Positions 1 through 9,262 of a stretch of 64,000 nucleotides of DNA are shown in pieces. Position numbers and translations under genes: made by a program. A model generated the notes under the pieces. That model ran no database searches. It had not been told where the DNA came from and worked only from the letters and a program-made list of their open reading frames with translations. This DNA comes from CAYSPT01 sp964432985 (GTDB lineage: Bacteria; Muiribacteriota; CAYSPT01). Numbering within the stretch: position 1 is the stretch's first letter; every line of letters starts with the position of its first letter. Location of the stretch: assembly GCA_964432985.1 (NCBI GenBank), contig CAYSPT010000017.1, positions 20,176 through 84,175 of the forward strand. Reading direction: 5' to 3'.

Positions 1-6
1 TGAGGA

Positions 7-1743
7 TTAATCTTGTTTCAAGTTCTCCAGGAGAAAAGCGACGGTGGCGAGGATAGACTCCCGCCGCGATCCTGTTTGCCGGTGGAACAGCTGGAAAAGA
101 TCGGTAAAAGGCGTCAGTATGGCAGGTAGTGGTGTGCCCTTTTCTTCCTCTCTTCCGCCTCCACCTTGCTGTGCCAACTCTTTTAATCGCGATTCAATCA
201 CTACCAGTGCTTTGTGCAGACAGCCACCGGCTACCGGTGCAGACGTCACATCACCCCAAAAGGCTGCTTCACGCACCTCAAGACTCTGTAACTGCTTCGA
301 AAGATCAGCCGAAGGTCCTGGCATCAGGCCATCCCCGGTACAATTGACACACAGGTTTTGATTATTGCTGCAGGCGTTACTGCAGGCGTTACTGCAAGCG
401 TTTTCGAGACCGAACCGGTAATGAAGCATGGTAGGGGTTGTTGCCAGCCTGATGCCTGAAGGTGAAGGCACGAAGAGGAGATTCCGCGACAGGATGTTAT
501 CCAGGTTGAGCCTTTCCGGTGAGTAGAAACGGTCCAGATCACCTATAAATAGTTCAGCCTGCCGCGTCCCCCGGGAATATGTTTTGAAGCCGGGGAATGA
601 AAAATCCTGCCCCACAAACAGGATTGGGCGTGCTCCCAGGTACCTGGCGATTTCGAAGGCGAACAGGGACACAGAACCAGTAACTGGAATGAGGGGAAGT
701 GCGTCACACAACTGCCGGACCTCGGGCCACACCTGGATGTCCTGCGCGAGAGAGAAAAAAACGTTCCTGTGGAAAGCGTTCACCACAGCGGTGGATGCGG
801 TCAGCGGACAGACCAGGTATGCGCTACGGCCGGGAGTGCGGCGGAGCCGTTGTGCAGTATCGGGGCAGCAACTGTCCGGAGGAAGGCTAAACGGATCGAA
901 ACTGACCACGAAATGCGGTTCCAGGCCAAGGGCGATAAGTACCGGGTACGCGGCATCCGTGCAAATCGTCAGAGTCTTTTGAACCAGCTGCTCAATGAGA
1001 TGAAGATGCCGGTCCAGTGACGGGCCTGCGCAAATGATGCTGACCGGCAGGTCGGCCGCTTTATTTTTCAGTGACATGAGGGAAAGACTGCCGGGAAGAA
1101 AAGCCAGGTTGCGCAAACAGTTTTCTATCCACTGCCGGCACAGGCTCTCCCGGGTCCGACGGTTGAATTCCACAATGGCGCCGGCCTGCTTGATGAGAGA
1201 CTGAAGTTTACCTGTGATTCGATACGCTCGGCGGAAGGCAGCCGGTGCACAGCAGGTAACCGATGTTGCACCACCTTCAAACAGTGTGACCAGTACCGGT
1301 ACCAGGTTCCGGATATGCTCTCCCAGCAGGAGTCTCCAGGGCCTTGAAGCAAGTATACGGGAGAAATCGACATGCCGCATCGCGATTCGGAAAAGGTCTT
1401 CATCCTCTTCCAGAATAATAAAAACAACGGATGGCGGGAGAATGTCCGCAAGCGCTTCAAGATGGTATCCAAGACCGATTCCTGCTACGATAACAGCCTC
1501 TATCCGGCTGGCGGGTATACCGGCCAACTCTTTTCTGGCAGCCGTTCGGGGATCGGGAGCACGATACAACTCCTGCCAGGTGCCGTCGGATTGCTGGCGA
1601 ATGACGTTCACCTGGTGGCGGCTGTTTTTTTTAATGATCCGGTGCCGGACCGGAGGATCAAAAGAAATCTGCTGTGCGAGATCGGGATCGATTCTGGCAA
1701 AAAATGCCTTGTTTTTGTTCAGCAGTTTGCGGGTTTTCAACAC
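7..1743 (-). CDS. Maf-like DUF115 family protein
   Basis: Resembles the DUF115 / motility-associated-factor (Maf) family, related to 6-hydroxymethylpterin diphosphokinase MptE. Some members modify flagellins with nonulosonic sugars; others have no known substrate. Counting from a TTG at 1785, a Rossmann-like IVAGIGLGYHLEAL stretch lies near residues 99-111. The DUF115 core has CAGPSLD near 252, CTDAAYPVL near 275 and EPHFVVSFDP near 289, then GQDFSF. A 12-bp tandem repeat inserts CSNACSNACSN near residue 465, just before a CVNC pair, so this part may be a variable loop. The start is uncertain: the TTG at 1785 lacks a spaced ribosome site, while the GTG at 1743 follows AAAGGAG by 12 bases and is preferred. 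No flagellar or sialic-acid genes are nearby, so a flagellin-glycosylation role is only a guess. The family call is fairly sure. Confidence 0.75.
   Translation of the reverse strand: MLKTRKLLNKNKAFFARIDPDLAQQISFDPPVRHRIIKKNSRHQVNVIRQQSDGTWQELYRAPDPRTAARKELAGIPASRIEAVIVAGIGLGYHLEALADILPPSVVFIILEEDEDLFRIAMRHVDFSRILASRPWRLLLGEHIRNLVPVLVTLFEGGATSVTCCAPAAFRRAYRITGKLQSLIKQAGAIVEFNRRTRESLCRQWIENCLRNLAFLPGSLSLMSLKNKAADLPVSIICAGPSLDRHLHLIEQLVQKTLTICTDAAYPVLIALGLEPHFVVSFDPFSLPPDSCCPDTAQRLRRTPGRSAYLVCPLTASTAVVNAFHRNVFFSLAQDIQVWPEVRQLCDALPLIPVTGSVSLFAFEIARYLGARPILFVGQDFSFPGFKTYSRGTRQAELFIGDLDRFYSPERLNLDNILSRNLLFVPSPSGIRLATTPTMLHYRFGLENACSNACSNACSNNQNLCVNCTGDGLMPGPSADLSKQLQSLEVREAAFWGDVTSAPVAGGCLHKALVVIESRLKELAQQGGGGREEEKGTPLPAILTPFTDLFQLFHRQTGSRRESILATVAFLLENLKQD
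369..402 (-). repeat. 12-bp tandem repeat inside the Maf-like gene
   Basis: Unit TGCAGGCGTTAC (plus strand) occurs 2.8 times. The unit is a multiple of three, so it adds four residues per copy (N-A-C-S) to the Maf-like protein without breaking the frame. Confidence 0.9.
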
Positions 1744-1854
1744 CTGGATTCCGTGCTCCTTTAAACAGGCCGCGCATTTTGGCAACCTCAGGATACCATG
1801 GTACCATGATTAAGTAATGAGCAAGAAACCTATCTTGATAGACAGAGATCTATT

Positions 1855-1910
1855 TTATATAGGCCTAACCTATGTTATATAGGCCTAACCTATGTTATAT
1901 AGGCCTAAAC
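1855..1910. repeat. 20-bp intergenic tandem repeat with TAGGCCTA core
   Basis: The unit TTATATAGGCCTAACCTATG is present almost three times. Each copy carries the palindrome TAGGCCTA. It fills the middle of the gap between the divergent Maf-like and radical SAM genes (1786-1965), so it could affect either promoter. I see no clear promoter in this gap apart from the AT-rich repeat itself. Confidence 0.9.
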
Positions 1911-1965
1911 CTGCCTTGATAGAAAGAATTCAGTTTTGTTAGAAAACGAGGTTTGACGTTAAAAG

Positions 1966-3198
1966 ATGGACGTACTTGAAACCGGGGTATTCCGTGGGCA
2001 CGCCTACAGGCTCGTGCGTTCTTTGCGGGAACTGCATGGCTGGTGGCCGGGACTGCGGGAATGCACCGCCGAACGTCTACTGGTCAATCCCTACAGCGGG
2101 TGCACCCACCGGTGCCGGCTGTGCTATTCCAATGCGTTTCCTTTCAGTCATTACCGTCATTTCCGCCGAACCGGCCAGGTCACAGTGGCCGAACGGTTTG
2201 ACCGGTATGTTGCCCGTCAACTCGATTCCATCGACTGGGCGTCCTGCGGCTACCTGTCACCGGTGGCCGATCCGTTCCAGCCTCTGGAGCACAAGTTCGG
2301 ACTCTCGGAGAGAATTGTACAGGCGTTTACAGCCCGGAACATACCCATCGAATTCATAACCAAGGGCCTGGTCCCCGAAACGGTCTTATCAATCATGGCC
2401 CGGCAGGAGCATTCGTTCGGGCAGGTCAGTATCCTCACTCCCGACGAGGAGCAGCGAAGAAAGCTGTGCCCTGGTGGTGCGACCACCGAGGAGTTATTTC
2501 AAAACCTGGAAAACATCGCCGGCGCCGCCCGTCCGGCGGGATTTTCACCAATGGCGTCCGTGCTGCGCATCGATCCGGTGTATCCATACATCAACGATGA
2601 TCCGAATGACATCGATTTCCTCCTTAAACAGGCGTTTAGCCGGGGATCCCGCCATGTGATAATCAGCTGCCTGGACGTACCTCTGACATTGAAGAATCAC
2701 GCGTTTGACTGGCTGTATTCGATGAACCAGTCCCCCCCGATCCCGTACGAGGAATTATACAGTGAGAAATTTGGTCCCCGGCTGCATGCCTCTGTCACGT
2801 ATCGTAACAGGCTATTCTCTACGGTCCGGGACCTGACGGTACAGACGGGCATGTCGTTTGCCCTCTGCATGGAGTATGAAAGATGCCTGGATCAGGATTC
2901 CGGGCAATCCACGTTAACAGGGATGAACTCCCGCTTTATGACGGGAACCGATAACTGTGAAGGGGTGAACATTCCGGTTTACCGGCGGAAAGGGACACGA
3001 ACCTATCGTCCGGAGAGGGGCGGAAGTGAGTTGCCTGTCTTTATTCCGGCGACTCCGGACTGCACCGGCAACTGCCTGGCCTGTAGCGCTGGGGAGTGCG
3101 GCAATCCGGATCTGCCACAAGCAGGGAAATGTCTGTGCCGTGGTTGGAAACTCTCTGATTACCGCCGCTGGAGCCGTCTCTATCGAGGGAATGACTGA
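1966..3198 (+). CDS. Radical SAM protein, spore photoproduct lyase-like
   Basis: A radical SAM enzyme: the NPYSGCTHRCRLCYSN stretch puts the three 4Fe-4S ligands at C46, C50 and C53 (CX3CX2C), as in the SplB/COG1533 branch. This branch includes spore photoproduct lyase and many uncharacterised proteins. The barrel continues through VADPFQPLEHKFGLSE and the IEFITKG strand. The C-terminus has a second cysteine cluster (CTGNCLACSAGECG and CLCRGW, near residues 360-392) that could bind an auxiliary Fe-S cluster or zinc and is not typical of SplB. The ATG at 1966 follows a GAGG at a long spacing. The gene is monocistronic and converges with the TSUP gene. The substrate is unknown; DNA repair is possible but not shown. 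Confidence 0.8.
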   Translation: MDVLETGVFRGHAYRLVRSLRELHGWWPGLRECTAERLLVNPYSGCTHRCRLCYSNAFPFSHYRHFRRTGQVTVAERFDRYVARQLDSIDWASCGYLSPVADPFQPLEHKFGLSERIVQAFTARNIPIEFITKGLVPETVLSIMARQEHSFGQVSILTPDEEQRRKLCPGGATTEELFQNLENIAGAARPAGFSPMASVLRIDPVYPYINDDPNDIDFLLKQAFSRGSRHVIISCLDVPLTLKNHAFDWLYSMNQSPPIPYEELYSEKFGPRLHASVTYRNRLFSTVRDLTVQTGMSFALCMEYERCLDQDSGQSTLTGMNSRFMTGTDNCEGVNIPVYRRKGTRTYRPERGGSELPVFIPATPDCTGNCLACSAGECGNPDLPQAGKCLCRGWKLSDYRRWSRLYRGND

Positions 3199-3241
3199 GA
3201 GGCACTATTATTGCAGAAGTACCGGAGAGCATCCTGGGGCG

Positions 3242-3604
3242 CTATCTCCAGAACAACATTTTTAAAGAAATCAACAGCAGAGCGGCACCGAACATTTTTC
3301 CAAGTATTTTTGTCGGGATCACCGAAGCGGCATTGGCGCCCAGGTAACTTCCCACAAAAAAGCCGATACAAAGAATCATGGCAACCTTGAAATTGACGAA
3401 GCCATTCTTATAGTAGGTCCAGGCAGCCAGCAGACCTATCGGCGGAATGAGCATGGCCAGTGTCGTTCCCTGGGCATTGTGCTGCGTAAAGCCAAAAGCG
3501 AGCACCAGCGTGGGAACTATGAGAACTCCACCGCCGATTCCGATCAGTCCGCTCACGGCACCGGCAAGAAATCCAACAATAATGTATGGTAGCAGTGCGG
3601 CCAT
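3242..3604 (-). CDS. Half-size TauE/SafE (TSUP) membrane permease
   Basis: Sulfite exporter TauE/SafE family (DUF81). The start has the family hallmark GFLAGAVSGLIGIGGGVLIVPTL (residues 11-33, with the GxGGG turn), followed by hydrophobic helices near 45-65, 72-93 and 100-117. At 120 residues it is half the usual 240-260 and holds one of the two repeats, so it probably acts as a homodimer. Substrates in the family are organic sulfonates, sulfite or sulfur intermediates; none is shown here. GGAGG precedes the ATG by six bases. It lies 29 bases downstream of a radical SAM gene on the same strand and is probably co-transcribed with it. Confidence 0.8.
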   Translation of the reverse strand: MAALLPYIIVGFLAGAVSGLIGIGGGVLIVPTLVLAFGFTQHNAQGTTLAMLIPPIGLLAAWTYYKNGFVNFKVAMILCIGFFVGSYLGANAASVIPTKILGKMFGAALLLISLKMLFWR

Positions 3605-3633
3605 TGAAGCCTCCTCGAAGGAACCATGCTGCT

Positions 3634-4638
3634 TTACTGTTTATCGGCGTTCATACCGAGTTGGTGAAGTCTTGAAGAAAGCGCCCTGCAGTGCAGATAG
3701 TCCAGACAATCTCTCTCCGGCTCATCAGGCGCTGCCAGCAGCACGTCAAGATCGTGGTCCAGCAGGCTGCCCAGGGAGTAAGCCAGGCGCCGGCAGGGAT
3801 ACACTGTCCCATCGCAGAGTAGTGCGACACCATCCTTGCCGGAAGTGCATTCCGCTCCCATGATGGTAACGTCATCAGTGCTTGAAACGTCATCGGTGGC
3901 AAAAACCAGTTTGAAGGCTTTGAACTGCAGCAAACCATCAAAATCAGCGTCGCAGTAATCGGCCAGGCTTTGAACAAACGAATAAAAAAGCTCTTCCGAA
4001 AGTATTTCCTCTACGAGATCCTCAGCCTGCCCAACCGGAACGAACCGCTCGAAAATCACCTCCGAAACCGCCGCGGTGCGCAGAAAAGCACAGTAGTCCC
4101 GGAAGCCGGAGATGAGACTCCGGATGTTCCGGTTCATCAGGGTGGTCATGATCCCGAGAGAGAAACCACGCTGCCGCAGGAGACGGGCATTGTTCGTGAC
4201 CACCTCGAGTACTCCCGCTCCCCTTATACCGTCGTTAACGCCCGGGACGTGACTTTCCAGTGACAGATACAGTTTGTTCAATGTGCCCAGGTGCTCCAGC
4301 GTACCGGGTGCGGGAAGTATCGTGCCATTTGAGATAATGTTTAGCTCTTCTACCGAATCCAACCTGTCGATATGCTTCGCCAGATCGTAGATTTCTGCTT
4401 TCAGAAACGGTTCTCCACCAGTCAAAGTAATTACCAGAGAACGGCTCCTGTGAAGGGCAAAATGGTCAAGCCTGCCGGCCAGGGCAATGAGATTATCCAG
4501 TGAGAGTTCAGAACGATGGGGTTCCCGGTAGCAGTGCAGGCAGCCCAGGTTACAACGCTCAGTGACGTGCCATTGAACATGAAATGAACCAGGCTTGCAG
4601 GACAGAACAGCCGCCTCCTTTACTAGACTATACACCAT
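3634..4638 (-). CDS. Radical SAM protein with SPASM-like tail
   Basis: Radical SAM fold: TERCNLGCLHCYRE gives C29, C33 and C36 as cluster ligands, and LTGGEPFL near residue 75 is the SAM-binding GGEP motif. The C-terminal part has cysteines typical of a SPASM or twitch region: GAECTSGKDG, GTVYPCRRL and DCLDYLHCRAL. Proteins of this type mature peptides, modify haem or act as anaerobic sulfatase-maturating enzymes. No short precursor peptide gene is evident beside it, so the substrate is open. The start at 4638 has only a weak ribosome site. The TSUP gene follows after 29 bases. The family call is firm; the function is not. Confidence 0.8.
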   Translation of the reverse strand: MVYSLVKEAAVLSCKPGSFHVQWHVTERCNLGCLHCYREPHRSELSLDNLIALAGRLDHFALHRSRSLVITLTGGEPFLKAEIYDLAKHIDRLDSVEELNIISNGTILPAPGTLEHLGTLNKLYLSLESHVPGVNDGIRGAGVLEVVTNNARLLRQRGFSLGIMTTLMNRNIRSLISGFRDYCAFLRTAAVSEVIFERFVPVGQAEDLVEEILSEELFYSFVQSLADYCDADFDGLLQFKAFKLVFATDDVSSTDDVTIMGAECTSGKDGVALLCDGTVYPCRRLAYSLGSLLDHDLDVLLAAPDEPERDCLDYLHCRALSSRLHQLGMNADKQ

Positions 4639-4739
4639 TCGATGGGATCAGGCTTCACTTTTTCACTTATCAGTTTGACTGTGGACTATAGCGCTTGAAA
4701 ATTGACTTTCTACACCTGCAGAGATGAAGAGTACTACTG

Positions 4740-4768
4740 TTGTTGGTGTATAAGGCCTATGGTATAAT
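4740..4768 (+). promoter_or_regulatory. Probable sigma-70 promoter of the PIN-PhoH gene
   Basis: TTGTTG (4740-4745), a 17-base spacer and a perfect TATAAT (4763-4768), about 100 bases before the ATG at 4869. The rest of the 4639-4868 gap holds nothing else I recognise. Confidence 0.5.
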
Positions 4769-4868
4769 TTCGCATGGTGAAATCCGGTCTACAAACGGGC
4801 TTTTCCGCAATCATCAGTGGAGAAGCGTGAACTCTTTCTGGTAAGCATAGAAAGCTGAGGAATAATTA

Positions 4869-6158
4869 ATGAAGCATTTTGTCATTGACACCAATGTTCT
4901 GGTTCACGATCCCGAAGCAGTCTTTCAATTCGAGGAAAATGAAGTCATCATTCCAATCACGGTAGTCGAGGAACTCGATAACCTGAAAAAACGGCATGAT
5001 GTTGTCGGCCGCAATGCCAGGGAATCCATTCGAATCCTCGACAAACTCGGAGAAAGAGAGTCGCTCCACACCGGGATCAAGCTGGACACTGGTGGAAATC
5101 TGAGAATCGAATTGAAGTACCATGACCCGGATTTGCTTCCCGCGGGGCTCGACCGTAAAAAAATCGACAATTTAATTCTATGCGTGGCCAGGGGGCTGCA
5201 AAAACGCCACGAGAACACCATTCTGGTAACTAAAGACGTCAACCTCAGGCTGAAAGCCGACGCGGTGAATATCATGGCGGAGGATTACGAAGCCTCCAAG
5301 GTCGATATCACCGAGGTTTTCAAAGGGTACATCCAGGTCGACGTCGACATGGAGACGCTGGACAGGTTCTATGATAACTCGGAACTTGAAGCGCCCGAGC
5401 AAACGGTACATCCAAACCAGATGGTACTTCTCAAGGTTCCTGCCACCAGGCAATCTGCCCTTTCCATCTACGACCGCAACACAGGAAAGATCAAGCCCCT
5501 GGAATCGCAACGGATATCCCCCTGGGGAATCCAGCCCCGAAACCTGGAGCAGCGGTTCGCAACGGAAATCCTTCTTAAAAATGACATCGAACTGGTGTGC
5601 ATGATGGGACCGGCGGGGACAGGAAAAACCCTGCTTGCTTTGGCCTGCGGCCTCCATCTGGTCGTGGAGGAGAAAGCCTACGAAAAATTGCTTGTGGCCC
5701 GGCCCATCGTTCCCATGGGAAAGGACATCGGGTATCTGCCCGGATCAAAAGAGGACAAGCTTCGCAACTGGATGCAGCCTATCACCGACAATCTGGATTT
5801 TCTGTTCGCCCAGGCCAAAGAAGAAGTCTACTCTTATGTCCAGGACAAAAACATATTGGAGGTTGAAGCACTGACCTATATCCGGGGACGGAGCCTGCCG
5901 AACGTCTATATGATTATTGATGAGGCACAAAACCTGAGCCCCCACGAAGTTAAAACCATCGTAACCAGGGTAGGGGAAGGGTCGAAAATCGTGTTTACCG
6001 GTGATCCTTTCCAGATAGACAACCAGTACCTCGACGAGTGCTCAAACGGCCTGAGTTTTCTGGCCAAACGGTTTCTCGACGAGGCAATCGCCGCAAATAT
6101 CGTTCTCATGAAGGGAGAACGAAGCACTTTGGCCAGCCTGGCTTCCAGGCTGCTGTAA
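4869..6158 (+). CDS. PIN-PhoH family ATPase (PhoH2/YlaK type)
   Basis: Two-domain protein of the PhoH2/YlaK type. Residues 3-150 form a PIN domain (HFVIDTNVLVHDP with D7, VVEELD near 32-37, later acidic residues in DNLILCVARG and VTKDVNLRLKA). The rest is a PhoH ATPase with Walker A GPAGTGKT at 247-254 and Walker B MIIDEAQN near 350, then VFTGDP. Characterised PhoH2 proteins couple RNA unwinding to ribonuclease activity, and some are linked to toxin-antitoxin-like or stress functions. It is full length (429 residues) and cytosolic. A GAGG precedes the ATG. The TPR gene starts about 12 bases after its stop, so it may be the first gene of a longer transcript. Confidence 0.9.
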   Translation: MKHFVIDTNVLVHDPEAVFQFEENEVIIPITVVEELDNLKKRHDVVGRNARESIRILDKLGERESLHTGIKLDTGGNLRIELKYHDPDLLPAGLDRKKIDNLILCVARGLQKRHENTILVTKDVNLRLKADAVNIMAEDYEASKVDITEVFKGYIQVDVDMETLDRFYDNSELEAPEQTVHPNQMVLLKVPATRQSALSIYDRNTGKIKPLESQRISPWGIQPRNLEQRFATEILLKNDIELVCMMGPAGTGKTLLALACGLHLVVEEKAYEKLLVARPIVPMGKDIGYLPGSKEDKLRNWMQPITDNLDFLFAQAKEEVYSYVQDKNILEVEALTYIRGRSLPNVYMIIDEAQNLSPHEVKTIVTRVGEGSKIVFTGDPFQIDNQYLDECSNGLSFLAKRFLDEAIAANIVLMKGERSTLASLASRLL

Positions 6159-6170
6159 AAAAAAGTAAGG

Positions 6171-8393
6171 TTGAGGCTTGTGAAATGGCCTGATGTGAGT
6201 CGCACGTGCCGTCTACCGGTGCTATTTCTGTTCACTGCGACGGCTCTGTTGTGCTTATGCTCTTTGCACGCGGCTGAGATTCCACCTATTAGTCCACCAG
6301 ACTGGAGCCGCTATGATGTGCCGGTTAAAACCCCATCCGAGCTCCCGGAGCCCTCGGAGGATTCATACTTCTGGACGGTACGTGGAATACACCATCTCGA
6401 ACGTCTTGACGAACCCCGCGAAGCAATCGAGTGCTTTCGCCGGGCTATTTCCATTGACAGCAATAACGTAGCGGCAAAAGAGTACCTTTTCAAATCGCTT
6501 GAGAGATATGGGGAAACTTCTTCAGAGATACGCACCGACCGCGGAGAACGCGGAGCATCGTACCAGTGGTTGATAAACGCCGAATTCCTGCTTGAGAAAG
6601 GCGAGAAAGAAAAGGCGTTCTCCTGTCTTCAGCGGGCGCTCGATCTCAACCCTTTCAATGTCAGGGCCGCCAGGCTCTTTAAAACGCTCAGGATGGAACT
6701 GCGTGCTTCGGCTCTCGAGGAGGAAGAGCAGGATTTCGAAGAAGAGAAAGCTTATCCCGACCCGTCAGTTGAGGAGATGGCCCGCAACTGGTACCTTTCG
6801 GCCCGGTACCACCTCGACAAGGGTGATTATCAGCAGGCAAAAGCGGCCCTGGGAAAAGCGATCCACGATAACCCCGATTACGCTAAAGCCCGTGAATTGC
6901 TGGAGGAAATTAAAGACAAAGAACAAACATTAATCAAGCAGAAAGTCGGAGAGGAAGATTCCAATTCGTCTGAAGGTGTGGAAGCCGTCAGTGATGAAAA
7001 GGTAGGGACCGCCCGTCACTGGTACTGGCTGGGGCGATACTACGGTGATGTCAAGCAGGATTTCTCCCAGGCCCTCGCCTGTTTCAAGAAAGCTTTTATT
7101 CTGGACCCCGGGGACCGGCAGATCGAAAAGGCTCTTGACGAAGCGAAACTGAAGGTCTTTTTCGATCGCGATCTGACCACCGGGAAGCCAGCTGAAGACG
7201 AGGCCCCTGTCGAGACATCAGGTCCCGTAGCAGTAGGGGGAATCCGTCTTCCCGACATACCGCTCACCGAAGATTCCCTTTCAGAAGAAAGCGATGAACC
7301 TCAAGAAGATGAAGAAGATCTGCTCGAGGGTGAAAAAATAGAACGAATGCCGGGCTCCGAGATTATCGTGTTCACCCCGGAAGAACTTGAGGGAACCGCT
7401 GAAGATGTCGATCTTCCATCGTTTGACAAGGGAATAACGGTGATTGGTGACTATGAAAAAAAACCTCTTGAGGATCTGATGGACAGGGTGGAGCACTCTC
7501 CCAAAATCTCATTTTTCCAGCGTAAACGCGAACTGGCCGAACTGGCTGTTTTTCTCTTTCCGGAAGAACTGTGGGAAGATACCAGCGGCACCGGCGGCAA
7601 GCCATCCCTCCATCCCGTCTTGAAGTTTACCAGTGTCCTGAGCAAGATCATGCAGGAGGGGCTGGATATCAAACGGGTGCGGGAAATCGATGAAAACTGG
7701 GGCAGCAGCCGTATCATGGAGCTTTTGGGGGACGGTGCAGCGTCCAGCGACACCGATACGGCCCGGACGGCTGATCTCTCGTTTGAAATAGACCACACCC
7801 AGCTCGCCGAGGGCCGGATCAAAGAAGCCATCGCCCTGTACAAAGGGCACCTCTTTGAAATACTCAAGAGGAATCCTGACAATCTCCGGGTTCTCTACCG
7901 CTTCTACCAGCTCTATGTCAGAGAGGAGCACATGGAAGCGGCTGCATTGGTATTTTTCAAAATGAACCAGGCAGTACGGAAGCTTGACAGGAAAAGAGAG
8001 AAGTTGACCAAAGAAGAAGCGGGAATCCGGGACTTTGTCAATTGCCTTCTCAGGATTAATCTTGTAACAAATGCAATAATCAACTACAATGCAGAGCATG
8101 ATTACCGGACTGAACTCATGACACACGGAGAACCTGATGTCTACAGGCTCAAGCAGGAAGGGTATCTTCCGGGGAATCCCGGTACTCTGGCACAGATTGA
8201 GCTGGGATTTGAAACACGTGTGATTACCGTACGCTTTGCGGTGGGCTCATGCACCTGCCCGGCGACAGGGCACTACCATATTGACAAAAACAAAACGGTG
8301 ATGTGTACCGCGCATGGAACATTTCCTCACCTGCCTGAGGTTATTGAGCTTCCAACCACCGCGTCCGCACCAGGCCTGGAGGGTAAACAATGA
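6171..8393 (+). CDS. Exported TPR protein with a pilin-like C-terminal head
   Basis: Begins with a signal peptide (LPVLFLFTATALLCLCSLHA, about residues 14-33), so it is exported. TPR-like helical pairs follow near residues 60-105, 120-165, 200-245 and 280-330, separated by acidic low-complexity linkers (EEEEQDFEEEK, and a long Glu/Asp run near 365-395). The last 90 residues look like the globular head of a type IV pilin-like protein: NLVTNAIINYNAEHDY, then LKQEGYLPG, then a CPATGHYH...MCTAHG pair of cysteines, matching the usual CPxGGxY...CxxHG ending. No N-terminal prepilin signal is present. It starts 12 bases after the PIN-PhoH gene. TTG at 6171 or GTG at 6180 could be the start. It shares an ATGA overlap with the HEAT gene downstream. 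The role is probably envelope or pilus assembly, which is inference. Confidence 0.7.
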   Translation: MRLVKWPDVSRTCRLPVLFLFTATALLCLCSLHAAEIPPISPPDWSRYDVPVKTPSELPEPSEDSYFWTVRGIHHLERLDEPREAIECFRRAISIDSNNVAAKEYLFKSLERYGETSSEIRTDRGERGASYQWLINAEFLLEKGEKEKAFSCLQRALDLNPFNVRAARLFKTLRMELRASALEEEEQDFEEEKAYPDPSVEEMARNWYLSARYHLDKGDYQQAKAALGKAIHDNPDYAKARELLEEIKDKEQTLIKQKVGEEDSNSSEGVEAVSDEKVGTARHWYWLGRYYGDVKQDFSQALACFKKAFILDPGDRQIEKALDEAKLKVFFDRDLTTGKPAEDEAPVETSGPVAVGGIRLPDIPLTEDSLSEESDEPQEDEEDLLEGEKIERMPGSEIIVFTPEELEGTAEDVDLPSFDKGITVIGDYEKKPLEDLMDRVEHSPKISFFQRKRELAELAVFLFPEELWEDTSGTGGKPSLHPVLKFTSVLSKIMQEGLDIKRVREIDENWGSSRIMELLGDGAASSDTDTARTADLSFEIDHTQLAEGRIKEAIALYKGHLFEILKRNPDNLRVLYRFYQLYVREEHMEAAALVFFKMNQAVRKLDRKREKLTKEEAGIRDFVNCLLRINLVTNAIINYNAEHDYRTELMTHGEPDVYRLKQEGYLPGNPGTLAQIELGFETRVITVRFAVGSCTCPATGHYHIDKNKTVMCTAHGTFPHLPEVIELPTTASAPGLEGKQ

Positions 8394-9103
8394 AAAATTT
8401 TCAGGAGATCGACCGATTATTGCGAGAAGCAATGGCTGATCCGGCTGTTGGAGAACTCACGCTTAACAAGATTACGAAGTGGGGAGGGAATGACACATCA
8501 CTTCGGCTTCTTGACTATTACGGCACGAGTGAAGAGAAGTTTCGCCCAAAATTGATCGAGATACTCGGTAAAATCAAGGACATCAGAGCAGTGGAACCCC
8601 TGGTGAAGATTTTGCAGAGTGAATCCGATTCCGTCATACGGGCCAGTCTGGTAAAGGCACTGGGCAATTTTGGCTCGATCGATGTCATTCCCGTCCTGGC
8701 CGGCTATCTCAATGATCCTGATACCAGGGTGCGGGCCAATACGGTGGAAGGCCTTTCTCTCATATATGATGCCCGGATTCCCGAACTGCTCCTACCGCTT
8801 CTGGACGATGAAGACAACAGGGTCAGAGCCAACACGGCTATTGCTCTGTGGAAATACGATGAACTGCGCACCATTGTCTGTGAGGCCTTCGAAAATATGC
8901 TCAAGAATCCCTCCAGGTGGATGCGGGCCAGCGCATATTACGCTTTCGGAGAAGTCGACCTGGAAGCGTTTGTTCTGCAGTTGACCGCAGCGCTCGGGCA
9001 CGAAGATGAAGATGTTTGCCGCAGCGCGGTGGTGGCACTTATCGGGTACGCCGAAAAATTCGCTGATTCCGGGGAAAAATCCAGCGTACTGATGGATTCC
9101 TGA
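8390..9103 (+). CDS. HEAT-repeat protein
   Basis: About five HEAT/PBS-lyase-type repeats cover residues 45-220 (for example DIRAVEPLVKILQSESD, IDVIPVLAGYLNDPDTRVRA, IPELLLPLLDDEDNRVRA). Such alpha solenoids are protein-binding scaffolds. No catalytic residues, signal peptide or membrane segment are seen, so it is probably cytosolic. The ATG overlaps the TPR gene stop (ATGA), with GGAGG nine bases upstream, which implies translational coupling. The 105 bases after its stop include a 7-bp inverted repeat, TGTCTCA-TTT-TGAGACA (9121-9137), without a T tract. Confidence 0.75.
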   Translation: MKNFQEIDRLLREAMADPAVGELTLNKITKWGGNDTSLRLLDYYGTSEEKFRPKLIEILGKIKDIRAVEPLVKILQSESDSVIRASLVKALGNFGSIDVIPVLAGYLNDPDTRVRANTVEGLSLIYDARIPELLLPLLDDEDNRVRANTAIALWKYDELRTIVCEAFENMLKNPSRWMRASAYYAFGEVDLEAFVLQLTAALGHEDEDVCRSAVVALIGYAEKFADSGEKSSVLMDS

Positions 9104-9188
9104 TCCTGATAATGATCCACTGTCTCATTTTGAGACAACACACCTCATTTGCATCATTTAAATATATAAAATTCCTGATTCTTTCCAT

Positions 9189-9208
9189 AACCCTCACGAA
9201 CCCTCACG
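9189..9208. repeat. 10-bp tandem duplication before the ComEA-like gene
   Basis: AACCCTCACG occurs twice head to tail. It lies in the gap between the HEAT and ComEA-like genes and is one more example of the short duplications spread over this window. Confidence 0.8.
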
Positions 9209-9262
9209 GAGTTGAGCTACCCACGAAAGTTGGTTGTTTTCTATTGGCTTAGTGAGGTGATA

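Noticed and set aside
9119..9140. Terminator after the HEAT gene
   Set aside because: Only a 7-bp AT-balanced hairpin without T tract; kept as an inverted repeat in the gene note.
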